From the NCBI RefSeq assembly GCF_000315625.1, contig NW_005434609.1, forward strand, positions 241,602-291,751: a stretch of 50,150 nt of DNA, written 5' to 3'. A model generated the notes under the pieces. It was not told the origin of the DNA and did not search any database. It saw nothing but the letters and a program-made list of their open reading frames with translations. Positions 41,943-50,150 of this stretch are shown piece by piece. Numbering within the stretch: position 1 is the first letter of the stretch; the number at the start of each line of letters is the position of its first letter. A program made the position numbers and the translations under genes. This DNA is from Guillardia theta CCMP2712. Taxonomy: Eukaryota > Cryptophyceae > Pyrenomonadales > Geminigeraceae.

Positions 41943-44044
41943 TTAATCTGCTACTTCCACAGGTTTAGTCTCTACCTTGCTGCCCTCGACCCTACTCCTC
42001 TCGTTTGCCTCCTCCTCCTTCGTTTCCCACCTCTCTGCAACAGCCTGTGACGCTGCGACTATCGGCTGGAGTTTGACGTCTCGATCCTGGAAGTCGGCAA
42101 GCAGCCCGTACTTGTAGTTGTCTTCACCCTGCGGCTTGCTGACTTCCTCCTTGGAGTACGGGATCCCAAGATCTTGCAAGGCGGGATCGTCGTTTGCCTC
42201 GGATGCTGCTACCACGCTGTCACCCAGCTCCAAGGGAACATTGGGATCCGGTTCCTTGGCCTCCACCACCTTCGTAGGAGGGATCGTGATCAACCTGTCC
42301 CTCTCTAAAGGATCCCCGACAGCCTCGGGCTTCCTCAGCATGTCGTTGAGCCAGCCACCAGCGTCGAACTCTGCCCCTGTGTGATCAGCAGGGTGCACCT
42401 TGACCGTGACCTGGGGGATCTCCTCGTTGACATCGTCCGCAAACCCCTCAAAGTTCCTCTCCCCCACCTGCTCCCTCGTCAGCGGCTCCACTCTTTCAAC
42501 GGTCTGCTGACTCACGTAGCTCAAGTTCATCTCCACTGGCGGGCCTTGCTGAACCTCCACTGCGACAGCCATCCTGTTCAGCATCCTTCCACCATGGCAC
42601 GACTCCCAAGCTCACCATCGTCGTCATGGACCTGACCGGACAGCGGTGTATCCTTGGTCGAGTTGACTCGCCTCGTCACATCCTGCAGCCAACCTTCTTT
42701 CAGATTTTCGTCAGCCACACGCACTGCCTTGCTGACCTTGAACTCTCCTCCAGGGTAGTAGTCCGGATCGCGCTGTTAGGGAGGAGTCAGAGGAGGAGAG
42801 AAAGTCGCAACGGGCGGTAGGAGCCGTGAGTGGAAGGAAAACTTTTTCACCTCAGACAAGGGAAGTGGGGCTGCTTTCTTGGTCTTGATGACCACATCCT
42901 ACCAAGAACCTAGTTAGCTATCGATCTGCTTCCTGCCTCGCTCCTCGCCTTGTCATCATCGAACACGATCTCTGGCTGTCCTAGGAACTTATGAGGCCCA
43001 CTCTGAGCCTCCTCTTTCACCTATCGAGACAAGTCAGGATGGTTCGAGATAGCCAAGTTTCATGGAGACCGGGCGAGCGTTTGGTACCCATGTGTCCGGC
43101 AAGTAATGATCCACAGTGCGTACAAGATGGTATGTCAAAGGTGTGCGAAACACCTGATAGCACGCCAACTGTCAACTCACAGAACATCGATCGTGGTTCA
43201 GTTCGACCTGACTGAAAACAGACTCCTTCGACCGATCCTCATTGTAGTCGTCAGCACTAACGGCAGAGAAAGTTTCGTTGGTCTGATTGACACTCAGATA
43301 TTCAGGAGGAATGTCGTCCAGGATCTGTTGGGACTTGGGGAACTTAAGTCCCATCCGCTTGGTAGCTGCAAGGATCGAGTGATGAGATTTGATAGTAGAT
43401 AGTGCAACGGCGTGCGGCGACTTCATATCTTGACTCAAACGTTTCCATAGATCTCTCTTTGCCATTGTAGGCGTTTTCTCCTTGAGCGCTCGGACCTGCT
43501 TCTGAGCTTGCGCGAGATGGGCGCCGATGGTGCCTTTCTCGGGCAACGCACTGCGCTTGCTGGCGAGCAAGGACGGCTGAGTATGTCAAAGTCAGCAAAA
43601 TCTACTCGCGAGATAACAACAAGGAAGGATATACGAGTCCCTGCGCCACTGACCTGCTCTCTGGATCTGTGGCCTGAGGCTAGCAGTACTACCGCTGCCA
43701 GTAACGTCATACACCCGGTGAACATCAGGAGCTTCCCTCGAGTTCCGGCTCGGCCGTCCTTGTGCTGCAGGAAAAATGGCATCAGGCATGCATGGCATGT
43801 TGGGACGCGTCATGAGCATCGGAGCGGCCATGCAGCATCATCGTACAACGATTCTTTGACACTTGATCCGCGGGCAGGTCAGAAGAAAAACAAACAAGAG
43901 GAAGGAGCACAGGAGGGTCACGAGCAACACATGGAAGTCGCTTACCCTGACGTCATAGACTGTGAAGGTCGTCGTCCTGCCTCCCCCTCCCCCTCCCCCT
44001 CCCTCCGTTGACCCTCCGGGCTCGTCGCCCAAGGTCTCCACCAT
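41943..44044 (-). CDS. Single-pass membrane protein, unknown function, 499 aa
   Basis: Minus-strand exons: 44044-43946, 43764-43654, 43576-43181, 43020-42949, 42898-42851, 42772-42616 and 42559-41943. Phases agree and the sum is 500 codons. The short cytosolic-looking N-terminus carries a run of eight Gly. One hydrophobic helix lies at residues ~45-64 (MTLLAAVVLLASG at its core). The rest is a long hydrophilic, acidic region with KEKTPTMAKRDLWKRLSQ, a PPEYLSVNQT stretch, an FDDDK end to one exon, and PGGEFKVSKAVRVADENL. The topology is type II-like. Intron 42899-42948 begins with GC (AAG|GCGAGG). No domain is recognised. The end of exon 3 was placed at a GTGAGT donor; an alternative GTCGAA donor 27 nt earlier is also in phase. 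Confidence 0.68.
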
Positions 44045-44375
44045 GAACCGCCGGAAATAGCGAACCCGTTACATCACGCAACGGCGGAATGTCAAACTGC
44101 AGCCTGTGCAAGGCCCGGACCCGCGCCGGAGTCAGTGGCCGGGCTGCTCAGCTGCCAGGGGCCCGGCGCACTGGCAGCCCGGTTCGACCGCGGACGAACA
44201 CGGCCGGGGGTCGAGCTCGCCGGGACCGTGATGGGGCTCCAGACAGTGAGAATGAACGGCAAGGTACGGTCCTCGCAAAGTTTTCACCGATAGCAGGTGT
44301 CATGATGCTGGCAAGTTGAAGTTCATCAAAGTTTTACTAAACCACATCGCTTGCGGCGACAAGGCTCAGCACCTT
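44045..44375. other. Intergenic region with GC-rich island
   Basis: GC-rich island sequence (about 44100-44260) lies between two genes that read in the same direction. No gene was seen. Confidence 0.6.
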
Positions 44376-46753
44376 TTAAGGTGCCTTGTAGTACTGGGTA
44401 GGAACGAAGGGCATCTTGACCACAGTTCCAGGGTTGGACTTGCCGCGCACTGTAACAACGACCTGCAAGGAAATTCAGTGAAGGCAAGATCCTTGGGAAC
44501 ATCTAGAAGAAGCATGAAGGAGCGAAGAAGGGATAGCCACCTCGGTCCCCGTCTTGTTGTGTGGTCTGTTGATGTATCCCTGCCTTGATGTCAGGATGGA
44601 GATTGCGCTGGAGGCGGCCAGTCTTCGTAACAAGCTTACCATGGCGATGTTCTGCTTCAAGATGGGCGAGACTGCACCTGAGGTGACCTAGAAAGAGGGA
44701 GTGAGTGGAAGCACACTCTGCCTAATCGTCCTCTACACCTTGCCAACAACTTCCCCCGATGGGAGGGAGATCTCTGCCCCCTCTCTTGCAGGAGCCCCAG
44801 TAGACATGATGCCGACGCGCATCTGCAACGAAGTTAAGAAAAGGTTTACGAGGCTACGAGGAGAGGACGGCAGCACCTTGGGTACAGACTTGGGACCCTC
44901 TGCCACCTGCGCAAATGTGTCACGACAGAGGTTTTCTGACGGTCAAAAGGAGGGGTCCTGCCTGCTTGAGGATAGTATCCGAGCCTGTGAAGGGACGGGC
45001 CCCAGGCTCACGACGCCCCTTCCCTACAGTCCACGACAATCCTGGCGCAGCAGCTGAGTGGAGGAGAGGGGCAAACGTGGCAACGAGTCTCACCTGCCAT
45101 GGTTGGGGTAGTGGTGTCATCAATATCATGCCCGTACAGGCAGAGGCCAGCCTCCAGTCCTACAAGGGGTTAAGTGACCAGACCCAGGGTGGGTGAAGGA
45201 GAAGACTCACTCAGCGTGTCACGAGCTCCCAACCCTGTGAAGAAACGTCGTCAGACTCAAGCTGTCGGCTTACAAATTGTCACCAGCTGGATGCACTTCA
45301 GGCTGATCGATGAGTTTTCGCCACAGCTTCACAGCGTTTTCCCCTGGAACCTGCATGCGTATTGCCAGGTCAATGAAGAGGTGGTGACCATCGGGGAGAC
45401 TAGCTCACGAAAATCTCGAAGCCGTCTTCTCCAGTGTATCCGCATCTGGCAACAAAGATTTGCATACCCTTGAAGGACAGTGTCAACTTTTTCCGGGTTG
45501 TGATGAAACAAGGGACAGGGAACTTACGTCCATCACCATGTTCTGAGCATCGCCGAAGTTCATGTACTTGAAGTCGTAAACAGGAATGAGCCTCTGCATG
45601 ACCTATGACGATGATTTCCAATCAGCTCACAAAGACCGTGTAAACCTCCACTTCATCGTTCTTGTTGCCTCAGACTCTCTTCTTCTATCTTTGCATGGCT
45701 CCACCCATCACCACATCCTCTTACCTTGACAGCCTCTGGTCCTTGCAGGGCGTAAAGTCCTCTGTCCTCCCACTGGACCTCCATCGATACGTCTCCGCCG
45801 AACTTCCCTGTATCACAAGTCAAGACGACAGCAAGCATGAGTTTGTAGATGAACCGAGTTTCTGCTTGAAGAATTCCAGATCCTTCACGGCGCATCCAGC
45901 ATTGATGACCTGGGCACAAGATCACCTGACTACTCGTCGAGGTCGACATAGTAATCCACCTGGTAGATGTGATCGCCCTTCTCGTCCGATGTCTTGGTGA
46001 TCATGGTGTCATCGATGATTCCTCCCTGCAGGTCAGGGGAAAGTTACAAGATCCCTCAGATTCAAGGAGAGGAGAAGAGAGCGGAAGGAGGCAGACAGAA
46101 AGAAGGGCCGGGAAAGGAAAATCGAGTCCAGGAGGATAGAGATCACAAGAACGGAATAAAGGCAACGTGTAGTGGATACGTTTTCGTTTGGGATCACAGA
46201 GAGGGTTCCCTTGCCCATGGCAAGATTCTCAATGTCAGCAACCTGTATGAAGCATCAGCTCAGATCAATCTTCATAACCGAAGGTAACTGAAAGGATCAG
46301 GATCCTACCGTCACGCTCTCCAAAAAGGCGATCGCATCCTTTCCACGCCAGCGGAGACTGTTCGCTGCATATCAACGAAGGCAGGGAGCTCATCATGAGA
46401 GGTCACCTGCACATGTGCGAAACATCGAACAGTCCTGTCTTGGTACGAACCTAGGGTTTCTGTCAGGGTGTGATAGCAGCGTCATTGACGAGGATCTACA
46501 TGTTTGACTGAGTTGATAATGCTGTCTGCCTTGGGATGGTCCTTGTACTGCACAGGCATGGCCCAGTCGGCGAAGTCAACCTAGAATTTCTTTCAGCGTG
46601 TTCGGTATGCCATCTGATAATGTAATAGACCATCTGCCCTCCCAGCTTGATGTGTTCATCATAAATCAGAGTCTTCTTGAGGTTAGAAGTAGAAGCAAAT
46701 CGAATGCCCACGGTTCTTGCAGTCCTGAACGTGTTGGTAGCAAAGCCAAGCAT
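44376..46753 (-). CDS. AMT: Glycine cleavage system T protein (aminomethyltransferase), 407 aa
   Basis: Nineteen minus-strand exons: 46753-46631, 46580-46500, 46450-46407, 46357-46309, 46242-46180, 46025-45960, 45909-45855, 45807-45725, 45602-45528, 45468-45409, 45350-45284, 45234-45211, 45159-45094, 45041-44962, 44906-44877, 44822-44739, 44687-44640, 44579-44541 and 44462-44376. The enzyme takes the aminomethyl group from H-protein and passes its carbon to tetrahydrofolate, releasing ammonia. A basic, Ser/Thr/Phe-rich presequence (residues 1-~24) suggests mitochondria. Signatures in order: FDVSHM, LRWRGKDAIAFLESVT, GGIIDD (catalytic Asp region, ~121-126), ALQGPEAV, ARCGYTGEDGFEIF (~220-233), LGARDTLRLEAGLCLYG, LSWTVGK, and GTVVKMPFVPTQYY at the end. 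Length fits the family. The intron at 44907-44961 is GC-AG; splicing it gives ILKQVAEGPKSV, as the family expects. Confidence 0.95.
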
Positions 46754-47039
46754 CTTGAAAAACAGATCATGTCAGCACGACTTCCCTGAGCGCTCAAGAC
46801 ATTTGATGCCATCTGATAATGCATTCTCTTGCGACTCATTTCCTCTCTTCACTCTGACTCCTCGCTCACTGTACGAAGACCAATATTTTCGAACATAAGC
46901 CTGCCACTCGGTACTAGTTTCCCGTCCTGTCCCGTAGGATCTCGTCCTATCCTGAACATCTATTTGCTCCCGCCTTCTATCTCCTCGCTTCCTCACCATC
47001 GCCAACCATACGTAACGAGCTCACCTTGCTCCTGACAAC

Positions 47040-47790
47040 CAGCATGGTTGCTGCGGATCAACTACCCCCACCCCGTTACATCCTCCAAGTACCCCACTTC
47101 GGAGTTTGCAAATTTTGACTACCCCATCAATCCTAACAACAGGACCCTACCTACTTCGATTCAATTCTGGCCGTATATACCCCTACCTCCTCGACTCTCA
47201 AATTCAATCTACATGTGTACCCGCTACTTTTGAAAGAATTCTAACCCACCCCTCTACTTCATGTCACTGATATTGGTACCCCACTGTTTAAATGATCGAA
47301 GAAGGCAACTACCCCACTTTTCTTCACCCCCACCCTCATCTTATTATGATCCACCCCTAAATCCTCTAATGAGACCTTTTCACCTATGTACCCACCCACC
47401 CTCCGACATGCGATTGTGGAAGTACCCTACCCCTCAAATTATACCAGGTGCACAAACAATTATACCGGGTTATGTACCCCCTTCTCTAGGTCACTTCATG
47501 TCATCACCACCAAACTCTCATCTTACTACCCACCTTCTCCCCAATTTGCAGGTTCGAATTTACACCCTACCCTACAATTACTTCATTTGTCTCACAACTA
47601 CCCCCATTCTGACTGTGTTTGTCTTTCACTACCCCTATTTTCAATCACCCCACCCCCTTTCACATGTGCCAACTATCCCTTCACCTTGCGCTGTAAAACA
47701 CCTGGCCAACCACCCCACCACTGCTTTGACGGTGTAAGAAACTTGAGTACCTACCCGGAAAAAGATAAAAGTACCGGTCTTCAGACCACC
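47040..47790 (-). repeat. Strand-biased TACCCC tract, longest in window
   Basis: Dozens of CTACCCC, TACCCCC and CACCCCC words are spaced irregularly (about 15-45 nt) with A/T-rich spacers. It is the reverse orientation of the tracts at 23570 and 28770, and again directly adjoins a GC-rich island (about 100 bp gap). Confidence 0.7.
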
Positions 47791-47889
47791 CTACCTTCTA
47801 AGGAACGTTTATGAGTCCAACATTACTGACGGTAGTACCAGAGACAAGGAAAATCAGTTTGTGTGACTCATAACCTGTCTACACCCGGG

Positions 47890-48290
47890 CGGGCCAACTG
47901 GCGACTTTCAGTAAAAGGCGACTCAGTGAAGTGGCGGCAGCGGCGGGCCGTCGGAGTCGGACCCGGGCACAGCGGCACACGCAGCTGAGCGAGTCCACCC
48001 GCGGCGTGCGACGGAGGCTGCCACTGAGTGGCACCGGTACTACTGGTAAAACCGTGACTTCAGAAGTTCCAAAGTTGAGCCTCAGTCACTAGGCGCCGAG
48101 GCGCCGGACAGTACCGTCGTCCGCCGGGGGTGGGCGGCGGACGGATCGGACCGCGGCCCCGGCCCTCTCTGGCTGACCGTACAGAGTCAGCCGGGGGCCG
48201 GCCGGCCCCGGGGGGAGTCACCGGGGGGCCCAGCCTAAGCCGGTTCCCGGGCCCGTCTGTCTCCCGATCCGAGCCACGGAACTCGCGTCT
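47890..48290. repeat. GC-rich intergenic island
   Basis: GGCGGGCCGTCGG, GGGGGCCGGCCGG and GACTCAGTGAAG words, in the same vocabulary as the other islands. Confidence 0.7.
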
Positions 48291-48508
48291 CCCCCGCTCA
48301 ATTATTCCTTCCACACACAGTTACTACTCAGCGGCTCTCGCTCCCGCCGTTTGGGATCTTGCCTTGCTAACGGCATGATCCTGCCTGCGTTGCCCGGGGC
48401 GCTGGCACTTGAAGGTTCAGACTGCTTGCCGTGGTTTGAATCTCTACTGTGCCTTGCCAGCAGAGTAATTTAGTGTGCAATTCAGCCATCATCTTTGTTG
48501 CACTGGTT

Positions 48509-49097
48509 TCATTTCTCAATCTGAGAATGATTCCAGCCATCCCACATGCCCGTCTCTGCGTCGCATTGGATGTCAACCCGTTGGAGCTCCTGCTCAACCT
48601 GGGGATCCCAGCTGGCGATAGCTCTCTGTATATTTCGAATAACTTTTGCTCTACTTGTTTGGTCGCTTGCACAGATCATTTGAATCTCACTTCGAGAGAA
48701 CTTTCCTGATGGCACAGGGGAGGAGGATTGCACTGAGTACAACCTCTCTGCTGCCGTTGTATTGGCAGCCTGTTGCAAAGCATTCTTTGCATTTCACTGA
48801 TGTTGTATAGCAGTTGCTTCCATTCGAAGTGAAAACCATTTCAGTATTTTGTCATTCTCTGAGACCCAGTCAGTCAGTCAGTCAGTCAGTCAGTCAGTCA
48901 GTCAGTCAGTCAGTCAGTCAGTCAGTCAGTCAGTCAGTCAGTCAGTCTGTCTGTCTGTCTCCGAGGCTCTGAATCTGAGCCACACAGACACACTGGAAAA
49001 GACACAACTATACCACAGTTACAGAAGTTCTCACCTTGAAGCAAGAATGTATTCTTGCTAGACTGAGATCCTGGATCGTTCCATGGTATTGAAACAT
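48509..49097 (-). CDS. Unresolved gene, 3' part clear, unknown product
   Basis: The last exon (stop at 48509, open from about 48778) encodes a hydrophilic helical stretch with FSRSEIQMICASDQTSRAKV, a WDPQVEQELQ piece and the end DGWNHSQIEK. A candidate first exon, 49097-49035 (MFQYHGTIQDL...CFK with a GTGAGA donor), and a middle exon near 48795-48855 (DKILKWFSLRMEA) are open. I could not join them in phase, so the model is incomplete. The intron between them contains the CAGT tandem array. No family is recognised. Confidence 0.35.
48866..48958 (+). repeat. (CAGT)n microsatellite passing into (CTGT)n
   Basis: About 20 CAGT tetramers followed by four CTGT units. The switch of one base in the unit marks a single change that then expanded. 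Confidence 0.97.
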
Positions 49098-49616
49098 GTT
49101 CCCCCCAATAATCACGAGCCGGATCCTCACAGTGTCATGTACGAGCTTGTGGTGTTGAAGCTTGCATAACTTGCCTTGTGAAGTATTTCACCATCCTAGT
49201 TGCCAGCTAACTGATACACCGGGAACCCTGAAAGCCATCGGCGGTGTGAGGATGAGGATGGGATCGAGGAAAAAGATAGAGATTTAGAAATTCAGGTATA
49301 CATCGCAGATTTTTTCAAGTACAAGCAAAGATGACCTCAGTGTTGGACTTGCTTGCCATCCCCGCCTCCTCCTCCACACCAGCTTCTCTGCTACCTTCCC
49401 TTCTCCGCATTTCCGAATCCCCCGGCCCACAAACTCTTTCCTGCGCCTTCCCCCTACGACCCCTCCACCGTACTGCTTCTATACCCCACCCCCTCGCTCC
49501 CCGCCCCCGCTCCTGCAGCTCCCCCCAGAGCTCCCCCTGGCAGCTCCTGCTAACACCCCCAGCCTCTTCTGCTCTTACTCCTCCTATCTCAGATGCATCC
49601 CATGCTGTCATGACCG

Positions 49617-50042
49617 ATGAGCGTACCTGACGCTCCAGCGAGGGAGGAGGCGACATCTGCGCTAGAGTGCGAGCCGTCGCAAGCAGAGGAAGTCGAGGGG
49701 ATGCAGGGGGAGCAGGAGGCAGAAGCTCTCCGGTCTGAGAGCTTCACAGACGACAGGAGGTGAGGGGAGGCAGCAGCTTGAGCTGGTAAAGTTGCGCCAT
49801 GTTCTTTGACGATGCATGTCTGCCAGTTCCCTCCTCCTCAACCCGAAGAAGAGAAGAAACGTCCGACTGCCTCCTCAGCAAGATATCAGCCGCTCCTCCT
49901 GCTCTGGCTTCTTCAGATCTTCCCTCTCCTTCCTTCGGAATTCAGGCACGTTCGTTTCTGTGCATTGACCCGCCATGGTGTAACGAGTTCCGCAGTGTCT
50001 GACCAATGGTCCCTGACGCTCGTGCTGCTTCGCCACAAATGT
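49617..50042 (+). CDS. Possible gene running towards the window end, incomplete
   Basis: An ATG at 49617 opens a hydrophilic acidic frame (PDAPAREEATSALECEPSQA and an Ala/Glu-rich continuation) to a GTGAGG donor at about 49761. After an acceptor at 49827 there is an open exon to a GTAAGT donor at 50043. In one frame it reads PPPQPEEEKKRP followed by a hydrophobic LLLLWLLQIFPLLP helix. The frame with the helix is not the one that the phase of the first exon predicts, so one border is wrong. A Pro-rich open stretch at 49360-49560 may be an earlier exon. The 3' end lies outside the window. Confidence 0.3.
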
Positions 50043-50100
50043 CTGCGGTAAGTGTTTTGAAAGCAGAAGAACCAAAGGAAGGCACATAGGGAGCAGAGGG

Positions 50101-50150
50101 AGAGGAGGAGGAGGGGAGGGGGGGGGGGGGGAGGGAGGAGGGAGGGAGGG
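50101..50150 (+). repeat. GGA/poly-G tract at window end
   Basis: AGGAGG and GGGGGGGGGG runs continue to the end of the window. Confidence 0.9.

Larger units (their letters stand above)
46754..48508. other. Long intergenic region: TACCCC tract then GC-rich island
   Basis: Bases 47040-47790 are C-rich and G-poor with repeated TACCCC/ACCCCC words. Bases 47890-48290 are a GC-rich island. Open frames here are compositional. No gene could be supported. Confidence 0.7.

Overview
This window looks like nuclear DNA of a unicellular alga with a complex plastid, most probably a cryptophyte such as Guillardia theta. Three observations support this. Almost every gene is cut by many very short introns (about 40-60 nt, mostly GT-AG). 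Phosphoribulokinase carries a signal peptide followed by a transit-peptide-like stretch, as expected when a plastid lies inside the endomembrane system. Mitochondrial, Golgi/endomembrane and flagella-type genes sit next to it. The organism is an inference from features; no database was searched. I rebuilt gene models by hand, and I trust one when reading frame, intron phase, GT-AG (or GC-AG) borders and total length all agree. Each feature gives one span, with exon borders in the evidence.

Layout. 1-5.3 kb: two tandem four-helix membrane proteins, the second with a long GYNS-repeat loop, followed by a mosaic of recent duplications. 6.3-8.8 kb: a protein with a TSNAXIP1-like N-terminal region (flagella/coiled-coil type). 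8.85-9.66 kb: micro- and minisatellites. 9.8-15.5 kb: a secreted or anchored protein with a WW-like motif (+), a small 84-residue protein (-), a GC-rich island, an ATGAG array and a His-rich protein (+). 15.6-22.9 kb: a 22-exon gene (-) for a 1,792-residue protein, PDZ - about 1,250 residues of coiled coil - PDZ. 24.8-28.6 kb: a membrane-anchored RING-H2 protein (+) converging on an 18-exon GPR107/108-type seven-helix protein (-). 29.1-32.2 kb: plastid phosphoribulokinase (+) converging on a five-exon protein with an amidotransferase-like fold signature (-). 33.8-37.7 kb: a 598-residue coiled-coil protein (+) and RNA polymerase subunit RPB10 (+). 39.5-41.2 kb: two convergent paralogues of an unrecognised small family. 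41.9-46.8 kb: a single-pass membrane protein (-) and the glycine cleavage T protein (-, 19 exons). 48.5-50.15 kb: two incompletely resolved genes.

Metabolically, the two clearest enzymes belong to photosynthetic carbon fixation (PRK, Calvin cycle) and photorespiratory/one-carbon glycine breakdown (T protein in the mitochondrion). The other genes are endomembrane, cytoskeletal/flagellar or unknown, and nothing suggests an operon or a co-regulated cluster. Between genes lie GC-rich islands (GGCCGG / CACTGAGTGAC words), five copies of an AT-rich motif around ACTCAAAGTTAAGTTAAA, and strand-biased GGGGTA/TACCCC tracts. These recurring intergenic elements are the strongest unexplained non-coding signal here.
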